Assembly: GCA_937873495.1 (NCBI GenBank)
Contig: CALMXZ010000011.1
Coordinates: 124,001-188,000, forward strand
DNA length: 64,000 nucleotides
DNA from: an uncultured Trueperaceae bacterium
GTDB taxonomy: Bacteria; Deinococcota; Deinococci; Deinococcales; Trueperaceae
Reading direction: 5' to 3'
The notes under the pieces were generated by a model that did not search any database, was not told the DNA's origin, and saw only the letters and a program-made list of their open reading frames with translations. Position numbers and translations under genes: made by a program. Shown here piece by piece: positions 18,522 to 29,769 of the stretch. The stretch's first letter is position 1; each line of letters begins with the position of its first letter.

Positions 18522-18551
18522 CGAGGCCCGGGTCGTGCGACCCGGGCCTCG
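18522..18551. terminator. Bidirectional terminator between the LolA-like gene and fumC
   Basis: Perfect 14-bp stem (CGAGGCCCGGGTCG and its complement) with a two-base TG turn, followed by GTTGCC on the plus strand. It sits between two convergent genes and could stop transcripts from both. Confidence 0.8.
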
Positions 18552-18582
18552 TTGCCATGGTGAGTCTGTCGGCCGGGGCCGC

Positions 18583-19965
18583 TCAGCCGACCATCTTCTC
18601 GGGCACGACCGTCTCGTCGAACTCCGCCGCCGTGAGGTAGCCGAGCGAGACGGCGGCCTCCTTGAGGGTGGAGCCGTCCCGGTGCGCCTTCTGCGCGATC
18701 TCCGCGGCCTTGTAGTAGCCGATGCGCGTGTTGAGGGCCGTCACGAGCATGAGCGAGTTGTCGAGGTGCATGCGGATGCGGCGCTCGTCAGCCTCGATGC
18801 CGTCGACGCAGTGGATGCGGAAGCTGTTGCAAGCGTCCGCCAGCAGGTTGGCGGACATGAGCAGGTTGTAGATCATCACGGGCTTGAAGACGTTCAGCTG
18901 GAAGTGGCCTTGCGTGCCTGCCACGCTGACGGCCGCGTCGTTTCCGATCACCTGGGCGCAGACCATCGTCATGGCCTCGGCCTGGGTCGGGTTCACCTTG
19001 CCAGGCATGATGCTCGAGCCCGGCTCGTTCTCTGGCAGGCGCAGCTCGCCGATGCCGCAGCGCGGCCCTGAGCCGAGGAGGCGCACGTTGTTAGCGATGG
19101 CGAAGAGCGCGACGGCCGTGCGCTTGAGCGCGCCGGAGGCCTCGACCACGGCGTCGTGCGCGGAGAGCGCCTCGAACTTGTCGTCCGCCGTCCTGAAGGG
19201 TAGCCCGGTCAGCTCGGCGATCCGCTCGGCCACCTTGACGGCGAAGCCCGGCGGGGTGTTGAGCCCGGTGCCGACCGCTGTGCCGCCGAGGGCCAGCTCC
19301 GCCAGGTGCCCCTGGGCGTTCTCGACGGCCTCGATGCTCTTGCGGACCTGCGTTGCGTAGCCGCCGAACTCCTGGCCGAGCGTGAGGGGCGTGGCGTCCA
19401 TGAGGTGCGTGCGCCCGATCTTGACCATGCCGGCGAACTCGCGCGCCTTCGCCTCGAGCGCCGCCTGAAGGGCGCGCAGCTCCGGCAGGGTGCGCTCGGC
19501 GATGACGCTGTAGCCGGCGATGTGCATGGCGGTCGGGAACGTGTCGTTGCTCGACTGGCTCTTGTTGACGTCGTCGTTGGGGTTGAGGGGCTTCTTGCTG
19601 CCGCGCGCCTCGCCGGACAGCTCGCTGGCGCGGTTGGCCACGACCTCGTTGACGTTCATGTTCGACTGCGTGCCCGAGCCCGTCTGCCACACGACGAGGG
19701 GGAACTCGTCGTCGAGCCTGCCCGCACTGATCTCGTCGCACACCCGCGCGATGAGCTCCGCCTTGGCGGCCGGGAAGTCCGTGAGCTCGGCGTTTGTCTG
19801 GGCGGCCGCCTTCTTGAGGACGGCGAAGGCCCTGATCAGTTCGATCGGCATGCGCTGACCGCCGATCTTGAAGTTCTCGAGCGAGCGTTGCGTCTGCGCG
19901 CCCCAGTAGCGCTCCTCCGGCACCTTGACGTCGCCGAGGGTGTCCTTCTCGATGCGGTATCCCAT
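18583..19965 (-). CDS. fumC: Fumarate hydratase, class II
   Basis: 460-residue fumarase that hydrates fumarate to malate in the TCA cycle; oxygen-stable, with no iron-sulfur cluster. The superfamily signature [15 protein letters not shown], the [13 protein letters not shown] substrate motif and the [14 protein letters not shown] region are all intact, and the length is normal (E. coli 467). ATG 19965 is preceded by GGAGGCAGCAGGAC, which provides a ribosome site. It is a single gene, bounded by a terminator downstream. Confidence 0.97.
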   Translation of the reverse strand: MGYRIEKDTLGDVKVPEERYWGAQTQRSLENFKIGGQRMPIELIRAFAVLKKAAAQTNAELTDFPAAKAELIARVCDEISAGRLDDEFPLVVWQTGSGTQSNMNVNEVVANRASELSGEARGSKKPLNPNDDVNKSQSSNDTFPTAMHIAGYSVIAERTLPELRALQAALEAKAREFAGMVKIGRTHLMDATPLTLGQEFGGYATQVRKSIEAVENAQGHLAELALGGTAVGTGLNTPPGFAVKVAERIAELTGLPFRTADDKFEALSAHDAVVEASGALKRTAVALFAIANNVRLLGSGPRCGIGELRLPENEPGSSIMPGKVNPTQAEAMTMVCAQVIGNDAAVSVAGTQGHFQLNVFKPVMIYNLLMSANLLADACNSFRIHCVDGIEADERRIRMHLDNSLMLVTALNTRIGYYKAAEIAQKAHRDGSTLKEAAVSLGYLTAAEFDETVVPEKMVG

Positions 19966-20078
19966 GTCCTGCTGCCTCCGTGGTCTGCTCGCCGCGCCGG
20001 TCGCCTGCGTTAGGAGCCTGGCGCTGCGCGAGCGCCGTGTGAGCGGTATGCGAGGGCGCGGCTAGCTTGCGCCGATGT

Positions 20079-21062
20079 TCACATGCTACCCAACGCGAAG
20101 CGCATGGCCGCGGCCATGCCATTGCGCCAGTTAGTCCAGTTGTGGCCGGCGTGCCGTTCGGCGTAGCCCGTCTCGACACCGCGCGCGCGCAGCGCCGCCG
20201 CGACCTGGCGGTTCACGTCCGTGAGCCACTCGATGGTGCCCACCTCCTGGTACCACCTGCCGGGCAGGCGTGCGGCGGGGTCCGCCAGGCGCTCCAGCAG
20301 CCATGAGTCGCGCGTGGCGTAGAACTCCGGCGCCGCAGGGGTGCCGAGGAAGGCGCCGGACAGCGTCACCACCGTGTCGGTCTCGCGAGGGCGCGTCATG
20401 GCGGCGTTGGCGGACACGAGCCCGCCGAGGCTCACCCCGAGCCAGACGCGCTCTCCGCTGCTCGGGTTCTCCCCTTCCAGCTTCGGCAGGAGCTCCTCGA
20501 GCATGAAGTCGAGGTACGCGCGCGAGAAGCCGTACTCCATGCGCCGGTCGACCGGCTCCACGAAGGCGAAGCGGGCCGGTCGCGCCTCGCCGCGGGCGGC
20601 CAAGGCCTCGGCGACGACGTGGACGCCGGCGAGCCGCTGGAAGGCGACGCCGTCCTGCACGATCACGAGCGGTAGCTCCGCGCGCTCGGCGCCGAACGGG
20701 GTGTACACGGCGACGCGCCGCGCCTGGCCGCCCAAGGCGTGGCTGACGAGGCGCAGCCGCTCCAGCCGCCCGCGCTCCAACGAGCGGTCCGGTGTGGCGA
20801 GCGGGTCCGGCGCGTACTCAGGGCCCGTCAGGGCGCTGGCGTCCGGGAACCACGGGTTGTCGACGCGCACGGGGTTGGCCGGGTCGGGGAGCAGCTTGCC
20901 CTGGCCATCGACGAAGCCGTACTCGAAGTACGCGTCGTCGGGGAACTCGAACTCGACGAAGCGCGTGAGGGCGGGGTCGATGGGCTCCGGCGCGCGCACC
21001 ATGTCGGTGTCGTCCGACACGAGCTGATGCGCCCACTCCGGGACTCTGATCGAGGTTCGCAC
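20079..21062 (-). CDS. Alpha/beta-hydrolase esterase (enterochelin esterase/Fes-like)
   Basis: 327-residue hydrolase of the esterase-D/IroE-like group. An N-terminal beta module (~30-110: FVEFEFPDDAYFEYGFVDGQGKLLPDPANP...WFPDASALTGPEY) resembles the carbohydrate-binding-like domain of enterochelin esterases. It precedes an alpha/beta-hydrolase core with nucleophile motif LGVSLGG (Ser211) and catalytic His in HAGHNWTNWRNGM. The best start is GTG 21060-21062, because homology begins at TSIRVPEWAHQLV; the longer reading to 21194 gives Arg-rich non-homologous sequence. The substrate is unknown; no siderophore genes are present. Divergent from patB. Confidence 0.82.
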   Translation of the reverse strand: MRTSIRVPEWAHQLVSDDTDMVRAPEPIDPALTRFVEFEFPDDAYFEYGFVDGQGKLLPDPANPVRVDNPWFPDASALTGPEYAPDPLATPDRSLERGRLERLRLVSHALGGQARRVAVYTPFGAERAELPLVIVQDGVAFQRLAGVHVVAEALAARGEARPARFAFVEPVDRRMEYGFSRAYLDFMLEELLPKLEGENPSSGERVWLGVSLGGLVSANAAMTRPRETDTVVTLSGAFLGTPAAPEFYATRDSWLLERLADPAARLPGRWYQEVGTIEWLTDVNRQVAAALRARGVETGYAERHAGHNWTNWRNGMAAAMRFALGSM

Positions 21063-21213
21063 GTCTGACGAGTTTAGCCCTGCCGCCTCTGCCTTCGGTC
21101 GTAGCGCCCGGCTCCGATGCCGCGGCCGTACCGCCGGTGAGCGCCCGGGCGAACGCCGCCGCGCGCGGCCCGGCTCGCACCTAGCTCGCCTCAACCGGGC
21201 GAGGCCCTAGAGG

Positions 21214-21219
21214 TAGACT
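21214..21219 (+). promoter_or_regulatory. Leaderless -10 box for patB
   Basis: TAGACT, seven bases before ATG 21227. Confidence 0.45.
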
Positions 21220-21226
21220 CACCCGC

Positions 21227-22411
21227 ATGGAGCATCACCGCTACGACGACATCTCTCTCGACACGCTCAAGGCGCGCCCCGGCGCCAAGTGGCGGACCTT
21301 CCCCGCCGACGTGCTGCCCCTCTGGATAGCCGAGATGGACTTCCCCCTCGCCGAGCCCATCAAAGCGGCCGTCCGGTCGCGGCTCGACGCCGACGACCTC
21401 GGTTACCCGGCCGCGGCGGCCTATCCGACGGCTGCCGGGCTGCCCGGCTTGCGCGAGGCCGTCGTCGAGCGCCTGGCGGCGCGTTACCGCCTGGCGGCGA
21501 CGCCGGATCAGGTGGAGATGCTGTCGTCCACCAGCGCGGGGTTCGGCCTCGCCGCGCGCGCCGTGGCCGGGCCAGGCGACGAGGTCCTGCTGCTCACACC
21601 CCTCTACCCGCCGTTCAAGCACGCCATCGAGACCGTCGGACGGGTGCCCGTCGAAGTGGAGCTGGTGCGGGGCGATGACGGGTACACCATCGACTTCGCG
21701 GCGCTCGAGGCCGCCGTCACGCCTGCCACGCGCATCATGATGCTCTGCAGCCCCCACAACCCGATCGGCAAGGTCTTCACGCGCGCCGAGTTGACCCAGC
21801 TGGCCGACTTCGCGCAGAGACACAACCTCTGGGTCGTGTCCGACGAGCTGCACGCCGACCTCCTCTTCGACGGCGAGCACGTGGCGTTCGCCACCGTGTC
21901 GGAGTCCGCCGCCCAGCGTACGCTCACCCTCTACGGCCCCACCAAGGCGTTCAACATCCCCGGCCTGCGCATCTCCTTCGCCGTCTCCGCCAACGCCGGC
22001 CTCCTGAAGCGCGTCAAGGCGGCGGGCGCGGGGCTCGCCCCGAGCCCCAACAGTCTCGGCATGGCCGCCACGGTCGCCGCCTATCGCGAGGGCGGCCCAT
22101 GGTTGACGGACACCCTCGAGTACCTGAGGGGCAACCGCGACTACCTGATGAACTTCGTGCGTGAGCGCCTCCCCGAGGTCGGCGTTCACACGCCGGCGGC
22201 TACCTACCTGGCCTGGCTGGACATGCGGCGAACGGCCGTCGGCGAGACGCCCGGCAAGACGCTGGCGGAGCGGGCCAAGGTCGGCCTCAACGAAGGCAGC
22301 AGCTTCGGGAAGGGCGGCGCCGGCTTCGTGCGCCTGAACTTCGCCACGTCGCGCGCCATCCTGAGTGAGGCTTTGGAACGCATCGCGTCCGTCGTCGCGC
22401 CGCGCGACTGA
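21227..22411 (+). CDS. PLP-dependent C-S lyase / aminotransferase (PatB/MalY type)
   Basis: 394-residue class I/II aminotransferase-fold enzyme of the PatB/MalY group, which split cystathionine or other cysteine conjugates. The start is typical (YDDISLDTLKARPGAKWRTFPADVLPLWIAEMDF). Further motifs: CSPHNPIGKVFT, VVSDELHADLLFDGEH (Asp binding the PLP pyridine) and the Schiff-base lysine in YGPTKAFNIPGLR near residue 240, then NFATSRAILSEALERI with the substrate-binding Arg. A cystathionine beta-lyase role in methionine synthesis is likely, but the exact substrate is open. Ends 43 bp before the methyltransferase gene. Confidence 0.9.
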   Translation: MEHHRYDDISLDTLKARPGAKWRTFPADVLPLWIAEMDFPLAEPIKAAVRSRLDADDLGYPAAAAYPTAAGLPGLREAVVERLAARYRLAATPDQVEMLSSTSAGFGLAARAVAGPGDEVLLLTPLYPPFKHAIETVGRVPVEVELVRGDDGYTIDFAALEAAVTPATRIMMLCSPHNPIGKVFTRAELTQLADFAQRHNLWVVSDELHADLLFDGEHVAFATVSESAAQRTLTLYGPTKAFNIPGLRISFAVSANAGLLKRVKAAGAGLAPSPNSLGMAATVAAYREGGPWLTDTLEYLRGNRDYLMNFVRERLPEVGVHTPAATYLAWLDMRRTAVGETPGKTLAERAKVGLNEGSSFGKGGAGFVRLNFATSRAILSEALERIASVVAPRD

Positions 22412-22454
22412 GCGCTCGAGCCGGCGGTCCGGTCGTGCCTCCCTTCGGCCTGGT

Positions 22455-23645
22455 GTGGAGTTGAGCTCGACGGACCTCCAGACGCTGCGCCTGGCTCCCG
22501 GCCTCGAGGCCGCGGTCAGCTCCGGGCACCCGTGGGTGTACCGGAACCACGTGCCGCCCAACGACCTGCGGAGCGGCGCTTGGGTGCGCGTCGAGGCGGG
22601 TCGGAGCGCGGCGTACGGCGTGTACGACGCGAGCGGCGCCATCGCCGTGCGGCTGTACGGCGCGGCGCGGCCCGCCAGGGGTTGGATAGGGGCGCGGGTC
22701 GCCTCGGCACTAGAGCTGCGGGAGCGGCTGCCCGGCACCGGCACGGACGCCTATCGCCTCCTCTACGGCGAGGGCGATTTCCTGCCCGGTATCGTCTGCG
22801 ACCGCTACGGACGCTACGCCGTCATGAAGCGCTACTCTGCTTCGCTCGACCAGCTGCTACCGGAGGTCGCCAAGGAGGTCGGCACGCGCCTGAAGCTGAA
22901 GGGCGTGGCGCTGCGCTCGGAGGTGGAGGACGACGAGGACGGGACCGAGCGCCAGAGCCGCGGTCTGAGCGCGCTCTGGGGTGAGCTCCCCCCGCCCGAG
23001 CTCACCGTCAGCGAGAACGGGCTACGGTTCAAGACGGACCCGTGGCGCGGTCAGAAGACGGGGATGTTCCTCGACCAACGCGACAACCGCCAGCTCGTGA
23101 GGAGCATGGCAGCCGGCAAGTCGGTGCTGAACCTCTTCGCCTACCACGGCGGCTTCAGCGTCTACGCGCTGGCGGGCGGGGCCACGTCGGTCGTCAGCGT
23201 CGACGTGTCGCGGGCGGCCCTCGAGGCCGCCGAGGAGAACGTGCGCTTGAACGGTTGCGCGGGGGAGCACAGCTCGATGGCCGCCGACATCTTCGCGTCG
23301 CTGCCCGTGTGGGCCGAGGCCGGGCCGACGCATGACCTCGTCGTCCTCGACCCGCCATCGCTCGCCAACGCCAGCTCGCAGCGCCGGCGCGCCCAGCGCG
23401 CCTACCTGAAGCTCAACCGCGACGCCTTCCGGCTCGTCAAGCCGGGCGGGTTCCTCGTGAGCGCGTCCTGCACGGCCCAGGTCGCCCCCGACGTCTTCAG
23501 GGAGACCGTCGCGGAGGCGGCGCGCGCGGCCGGCGTGCGGGCGCAGGTCGTCGCGGAGAACGGCCACGCGCACGACCATCCGGTGCCACTGTCCTTCCCC
23601 GAAGGGCGCTATCTGAAGTGCCTGGTCGTGAGGGTGCTCGCCTGA
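22455..23645 (+). CDS. Class I SAM-dependent rRNA large-subunit methyltransferase (RlmI-like)
   Basis: 396-residue protein of the RlmI/COG1092 family, which methylates a cytosine C5 in 23S rRNA. An N-terminal PUA-like domain (GHPWVYRNHV, GAWVRVEAGR) precedes the EEHUD-type middle part and the Rossmann methyltransferase: TGMFLDQRDNRQLVRSMAAGKSVLNLFAYHGGFSVYALAGGA (SAM site), SVDVSRAALEAAEENVRLNG, then the catalytic-loop LVVLDPPSLA and SASCTAQV. GTG 22455 is taken as the start; TTG 22461 is the close alternative, and the open frame further upstream is a patB shadow. Confidence 0.88.
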   Translation: MELSSTDLQTLRLAPGLEAAVSSGHPWVYRNHVPPNDLRSGAWVRVEAGRSAAYGVYDASGAIAVRLYGAARPARGWIGARVASALELRERLPGTGTDAYRLLYGEGDFLPGIVCDRYGRYAVMKRYSASLDQLLPEVAKEVGTRLKLKGVALRSEVEDDEDGTERQSRGLSALWGELPPPELTVSENGLRFKTDPWRGQKTGMFLDQRDNRQLVRSMAAGKSVLNLFAYHGGFSVYALAGGATSVVSVDVSRAALEAAEENVRLNGCAGEHSSMAADIFASLPVWAEAGPTHDLVVLDPPSLANASSQRRRAQRAYLKLNRDAFRLVKPGGFLVSASCTAQVAPDVFRETVAEAARAAGVRAQVVAENGHAHDHPVPLSFPEGRYLKCLVVRVLA

Positions 23646-23662
23646 CGGTAGGCTAGCGCGGC

Positions 23663-24514
23663 CTACGCGTGGCGCGCGTAGCTTTCCAACCAGTCGACGA
23701 GCAGGCGCTTGAACTCCTGCGGCACGCCCGTTCCCGGGTCGTCGTGGTGCAGCTCATGGAAACCGCCGGGCAGCTCCGCGAGCCTCACACACGCGCTCGC
23801 GGCCGCCAGCGCCCTGCCGGCGGCGGGGTCGGCGATGCCGTCGGCCGTGCCGACGATCACGAGCGTCGGCACGGCCAGGTCGCGCGCGCGCGTCAGCAGC
23901 TCCGCCCCTTGCGCGGTGAGGGTGGCGCCGGCGTTGGCCCGGACGCCGCCGTGGTAGATGAGCGGATCGGCGCGGTAACGCTCCACCTCCGCGGGGTGGC
24001 GCGAGATGAGGGCGGGGTCCAGCTTCACGGTGGGCAGGTTCGGCAGGACCTTGCCGAGGACGCCCGAGATGCCTAGGAGCCATGCGGGGCGCTTGACGGC
24101 GTCCTGCAGGAACGGCGATGACAGGGCGAGCGCGTCGACCTCGGCGGGTCGCTCGAGGGCGTAGCGCAACGCGATGGCGCCGCCCATGGAGTGGCCGAAG
24201 AGCAGCGTCGGCAGCCCCGGGTTGGCGGCGCGCGCTTGCGCGAAGACGGCCGTCAGGTCTGTGATGATCCCCTCGAACCCGGGGACGCTGCCGCGCACGC
24301 CGGGGCTCTTGCCGTGCCCACGCAGGTCGGGGGCGAAGACGTCGTAACCGACCTCCTGGGCGCTCCTGGCCAGGTCGAGGTGCCGGGTGGCGTGCTCCCC
24401 GTAACCGTGGACGATGACGAGTGCGCCCACCGGCTTGGCGGGCCGCCACCGGCTCAGCGACAGGCTGGCGCCGTCCGGTGCCGTGAGCGTGGTGGCGGCC
24501 GCCGACATGCTCAC
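23663..24514 (-). CDS. Monoacylglycerol lipase-like alpha/beta hydrolase
   Basis: 283-residue serine hydrolase of the lysophospholipase/monoacylglycerol lipase group (Hydrolase_4). The oxyanion HGYGEH is at 36-41, the nucleophile elbow GHSMGG with Ser109, the acid residue in IVGTADGIADP and the catalytic His in PGGFHELHHD. It likely hydrolyses monoacylglycerols or lysophospholipids. GTG 24512-24514 (VSM...) or ATG 24506-24508 may be the start. It follows the PurC-PurS fusion by three bases on the same strand and is probably cotranscribed, with no obvious functional link. Confidence 0.88.
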   Translation of the reverse strand: MSMSAAATTLTAPDGASLSLSRWRPAKPVGALVIVHGYGEHATRHLDLARSAQEVGYDVFAPDLRGHGKSPGVRGSVPGFEGIITDLTAVFAQARAANPGLPTLLFGHSMGGAIALRYALERPAEVDALALSSPFLQDAVKRPAWLLGISGVLGKVLPNLPTVKLDPALISRHPAEVERYRADPLIYHGGVRANAGATLTAQGAELLTRARDLAVPTLVIVGTADGIADPAAGRALAAASACVRLAELPGGFHELHHDDPGTGVPQEFKRLLVDWLESYARHA

Positions 24515-24517
24515 GGT

Positions 24518-25603
24518 TCAGCCCTCCGCCGGCTCCAGCTCGACCTGCACGTCCTCCATGACCGGGTTGGAGAGGAGGTCCGCGGCGAGCGCCGCGACCT
24601 GGGCCTCGACGGCGGCGCGCTCGCCCTCCACCGCGAAGGTGATGCGCTTGCCGACTCGAACGCCCTGCACGTTGCCGTGCCCGAGGCGGTGGACGGTCGC
24701 CTCGACCGCGCGGCCCTGCGGGTCGAGGATGGAGCGCCGCAGCATGACGTCGACGACGGCGTTGTAGGTCCGAGCGTCGTGGTCGTGAGCGTGGTCGTGG
24801 TGGTGCTGGTGCTCGTGGTGGTGCTCGCCCAGCTCCCAGCTCCGGCGCTCCGCGACGTGGTCGGCGACGATCGCGGCGTCCTGCGCCATGGGCGTCAGCA
24901 CGCGCCTGCGCACTTCCTGGTACGCCTCCTCGACGCCACCGAGGTCGCGCCGGAAGCGGTCCTTGTCGAGCTTGTCGCCGGTCGAGGAGTCCCAGAGCCG
25001 GCACGTGTCGGGGCTGATCTCGTCGGCCAGCACGATGTCGCCGTCCGAGTCGACGCCGAACTCGAGCTTGAAGTCGACGAGGTCGAGCCCGCGCGCCGCG
25101 AAGAACGGCTTCAGGAGGTCGTTCACCTCCGCGGTCAGCTCGAACAGCGTCTCGAGCTCCTCGGGCGTGACGATGCCGAGGGCTACGGCGGCCGAGTCGT
25201 TCAGCATGGGGTCGCCCAGCGCGTCGTCCTTCAAGCACCACTCGACGACCACGGGGCTGAGCTCGCCGCCCTCGGGCACGCCGTAGCGCTTGGCGAACGA
25301 GCCGGCCGCCCGGTTACGCACGACGACCTCGAGCGGCACGATGCGCACGGCCTTGACGAGCTGCTCCCGCGGCGACAGGAGGGCCTCGAGGTGCGTCGGC
25401 ACGCCGGCCTCGGCCAGGAACTCGAAGATGCGCGTAGCGACGGCGGCGTTGACCTCGCCCTTGCCTGCGATGGTGCCGCGCTTCTGCGCGTTGAAGGCCG
25501 TGGCGTCGTCCTTGTACTCGATGACGTGCAGCTCGGGGTCGGCGGTCGCGTAGACCTTCTTGGCCTTGCCCTCGTACAGCAGTTCCGTCCTCTTCACGCT
25601 CAC
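24518..25603 (-). CDS. purC: PurC-PurS fusion: SAICAR synthetase joined to the FGAM-synthetase small subunit
   Basis: 361-residue protein that joins two purine-synthesis components. Residues ~3-240 are PurC ([55 protein letters not shown]), which makes SAICAR from CAIR and aspartate. Residues ~278-361 match PurS ([39 protein letters not shown]), the small subunit bridging PurL and PurQ in FGAM synthetase. Between them, residues 261-276 hold ten histidines in sixteen positions ([16 protein letters not shown]). There is no stop or frameshift between the domains. GTG 25603 is the start: TATCAT ends six bases upstream, as for a leaderless mRNA. No purL or purQ nearby. Confidence 0.93.
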   Translation of the reverse strand: MSVKRTELLYEGKAKKVYATADPELHVIEYKDDATAFNAQKRGTIAGKGEVNAAVATRIFEFLAEAGVPTHLEALLSPREQLVKAVRIVPLEVVVRNRAAGSFAKRYGVPEGGELSPVVVEWCLKDDALGDPMLNDSAAVALGIVTPEELETLFELTAEVNDLLKPFFAARGLDLVDFKLEFGVDSDGDIVLADEISPDTCRLWDSSTGDKLDKDRFRRDLGGVEEAYQEVRRRVLTPMAQDAAIVADHVAERRSWELGEHHHEHQHHHDHAHDHDARTYNAVVDVMLRRSILDPQGRAVEATVHRLGHGNVQGVRVGKRITFAVEGERAAVEAQVAALAADLLSNPVMEDVQVELEPAEG

Positions 25604-25609
25604 GGCCAG

Positions 25610-25615
25610 ATGATA
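25610..25615 (-). promoter_or_regulatory. Leaderless -10 box for purC-purS
   Basis: TATCAT on the minus strand, six bases before GTG 25603. It supports this start over the GTG at 25627, which lies upstream of the box. Confidence 0.55.
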
Positions 25616-25743
25616 GCAGGGCGCCACGTCAGGCCCGCGGCCCGGGCGGCCCGCAGCCGGCCCGCAGCCGAATCACCGCCGAACCGCCGCCCGAACAGCG
25701 CGGCGCTCGACCCCGGGCCCGAGCAGGGTCCGGGCGGCGCTGG

Positions 25744-27048
<1,305 letters not shown>

Positions 27049-27272
27049 CGCGGGCAAGCTACCACGCCGACCCTCGACGCCAGGACCGGGCAAGGGGCGT
27101 GCCGGATGGTAAACTCTCCTGTCAGGCCGCCTGCCGGCTCCCCGCAACGACCCATCCTTGTGAACGGCTCGGGGCGTGGTGCGCCCGCGCGAACTCGGCG
27201 GCGCGGCACGTCGGCCGGATGGCGCCACGAGGCGTGCGCGTCCAGGGCGAGCAAGCGGCATCGGAGGTCGCG

Positions 27273-29717
27273 TTGAACGAGGGTCAAGTCGTCCCCGTCC
27301 AGATCACGGACGAGATCAAGACGAGTTTCATCAACTACGCCATGTCGGTCATCGTGGAGCGGGCGCTGCCCGACGTCCGCGACGGCCTCAAGCCCGTGCA
27401 GCGCCGCATCCTGTTCGCCATGCACCAGATGGGCCTGGCGTCGAACCGCAAGCACATCAAGAGCGCCGGGGTCGTCGGCGAGGTCATCGGCAAGTACCAC
27501 CCGCACGGCGACTCGGCCATCTACGACGCCATGGTGCGCCTGGCGCAGGATTGGAACCTGCGCTACCGCCTCGTGGACGGGCAGGGGAACTTCGGCTCGA
27601 TCGACGGCGACCCGCCGGCCGCCTACCGCTACACGGAAGCGCGCATGACGAGCGTCGCCGAGGCCATCCTCGCCGACATCGACATGGAGACCGTCGACTT
27701 CCGCGACAACTTCGACGGCACCCTCCAGGAGCCGACGGTGCTCCCCTCGGCCGTCCCGAACCTGCTCGTCAACGGCGCCTCCGGCATCGCCGTCGGCATG
27801 GCGACGAACATGGCGCCGCACAACCTCGGCGAGATCGTCGACGGGCTCGTGGCGATGATCGCCGACCCGCAGATCGACACCGCCGGCCTGATGCGCCACG
27901 TTCACGGCCCCGACTTCCCCACCGGCGGCATCATCGGCCGCGACGGCATCCGGCAGGCGTTCGAGACGGGCCGCGGCAGCATCCGCGTGCGCGGCCGCGC
28001 CCGGATCGAGGACCATAACCAACGCACCGCCGTCGTCGTCACCGAGATCCCGTACCAGGTCAACAAGACGTCGCTCATCCAGACGGTCGCGCAGCTCGTG
28101 CGCGCCAAGAAGATCGAGGACATCAGCAACATCCGCGACGAGTCGGACCGCCACGGCATGCGCATCGTCTTCGAGCTCAAGCGCGGCGCCATCGGCGAGC
28201 TCGTCCTCAACCAGCTCTACAAGTTCACGCAGCTCCAGACGACGTTCGCCGTCAACAACGTCGTCATCGTCGACAACTCCCCGCGCATCCTCTCCTTGCG
28301 GGAGATGCTCAGGTACTTCCTCGACCACCGCGTCGTGGTCGTGCGGCGCCGCTCCGAGTTCGAGCTGCGCAGGGCGCGCGAGCGGGCGCACATCCTCGAG
28401 GGCTACCTCATCGCCCTCGACAACCTCGACGCCGTCATCGCCCTCATCCGGTCGTCGAAGGACGGGCCGGAGGCCAAGGCCGCCCTCATGCGCGAGTTCG
28501 GGCTCTCCGACCCGCAGGCGCAGGCCGTGCTCGACATGCGCCTGCAGCGCCTCACCGGCCTCGAGCGCGAGAAGATCAACGAGGAGTACCGCGAGCTGCA
28601 GGAGCAGATCGCGCGGCTCGAGCTCATCCTCACGGACGCGGGCGAGCTCTGGCGGGTCATCAACAAGGAGCTGCACGACGTCAAGAAGCAGTTCGCCGAC
28701 CCGCGCAGGACCCTCATCACGGACCTGACGGACGAGATCGGCAAGGAAGACCTCATCGCGGAGGAGAACGTCGCCGTCACCCTCACCCGCGGCGGCTACA
28801 TCAAGCGCACGGCCCTGACGAGCTACCGCAGCCAGGCGCGCGGCGGGCGCGGCTCGACGGCGCAGAAGGCGAAGGAGGACGACGTCAACTCGATCCTCCT
28901 CGTGGGCAGCACCCACGACTACCTCCTGTTCTTCACGGACCGCGGCCGCGTCTACCGTGAGAAGATCTACGACCTACCCGAGGCCGAGCGCGCGGCGCGC
29001 GGCGGCCATATCCGCAACCTCCTCCCGCTGGCGGAAGGTGAGAACGTCCAGACGGTCCTCTCCCTGAAGGACCTCGATCAGGACGGGCACTTCGTCTTCG
29101 CCACCAAGGGCGGGCTCGTGAAGCGCACGCGCATCCGCGAGTACGGCAACATCAACGCGGCCGGCCTCGTGGCCATCAACCTGTTGGACGGCGACGAGCT
29201 CGTCGCCGTGCGCATCACCGAAGGCGACGCCGACGTGGTCCTCGGCACTAAGGACGGCCACGCCATCCGCTTCGCGGAAGAAGACGCCCGCGAGACGGGC
29301 AGGGCGACGCAGGGCGTGATCGGCATCCGCCTCAAGCGGGGCGACGCCGTCGTCAGCCTCGCGGTCATCCAGCAGGGCCAGAAGGACAAGACCGAGCTGC
29401 TCAGCGTCACGGAGAGCGGCCTCGGCAAGCGCACGGCCTTGGCCGAGTACCCGGTGCAAGGCCGCGGCGGCCAGGGCGTGATCGGCCACCGGCTCTCCGA
29501 CAGGACCGGCGCCATGGTCACGCTCTCCCCCGTCCTTGGCAGCGAGGAACTGTTCGTGCTCTCGGAGAACGGCATCCTCATCCGCACCTCGGTCGCGCAG
29601 GTCAGCTCGTACGGCCGTTCCACCCAGGGCGTGACCGTCATGCGGCTCGACGGCGGCGACCGCGTCGTGGCCGCCATGGTCATGCCGAGCGAGGCCGAGC
29701 TGGAAGCGATGAACTAG
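27273..29717 (+). CDS. gyrA: DNA gyrase subunit A
   Basis: 814-residue type IIA topoisomerase A subunit that cuts and rejoins DNA during negative supercoiling. Seen: [30 protein letters not shown], the quinolone-site region [19 protein letters not shown], the catalytic tyrosine in [10 protein letters not shown], and the C-terminal beta-pinwheel with a GyrA-box variant QARGGRGS. The box marks gyrase rather than topoisomerase IV. The start is TTG 27273 with GGAGGT at 27263-27268; ATG 27219 gives an 18-residue longer alternative. Divergent from purB with ~225 bp between; no gyrB in the window. Confidence 0.96.
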   Translation: MNEGQVVPVQITDEIKTSFINYAMSVIVERALPDVRDGLKPVQRRILFAMHQMGLASNRKHIKSAGVVGEVIGKYHPHGDSAIYDAMVRLAQDWNLRYRLVDGQGNFGSIDGDPPAAYRYTEARMTSVAEAILADIDMETVDFRDNFDGTLQEPTVLPSAVPNLLVNGASGIAVGMATNMAPHNLGEIVDGLVAMIADPQIDTAGLMRHVHGPDFPTGGIIGRDGIRQAFETGRGSIRVRGRARIEDHNQRTAVVVTEIPYQVNKTSLIQTVAQLVRAKKIEDISNIRDESDRHGMRIVFELKRGAIGELVLNQLYKFTQLQTTFAVNNVVIVDNSPRILSLREMLRYFLDHRVVVVRRRSEFELRRARERAHILEGYLIALDNLDAVIALIRSSKDGPEAKAALMREFGLSDPQAQAVLDMRLQRLTGLEREKINEEYRELQEQIARLELILTDAGELWRVINKELHDVKKQFADPRRTLITDLTDEIGKEDLIAEENVAVTLTRGGYIKRTALTSYRSQARGGRGSTAQKAKEDDVNSILLVGSTHDYLLFFTDRGRVYREKIYDLPEAERAARGGHIRNLLPLAEGENVQTVLSLKDLDQDGHFVFATKGGLVKRTRIREYGNINAAGLVAINLLDGDELVAVRITEGDADVVLGTKDGHAIRFAEEDARETGRATQGVIGIRLKRGDAVVSLAVIQQGQKDKTELLSVTESGLGKRTALAEYPVQGRGGQGVIGHRLSDRTGAMVTLSPVLGSEELFVLSENGILIRTSVAQVSSYGRSTQGVTVMRLDGGDRVVAAMVMPSEAELEAMN

Positions 29718-29757
29718 GGCGCCGCGCCACGACCCGGACCGCTGACGGGCACCGCGT

Positions 29758-29763
29758 TATCAT
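29758..29763 (+). promoter_or_regulatory. Leaderless -10 box for the nucleoside hydrolase
   Basis: TATCAT, six bases before GTG 29770; it helps fix that GTG as the start. Confidence 0.55.
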
Positions 29764-29769
29764 GCGCAG

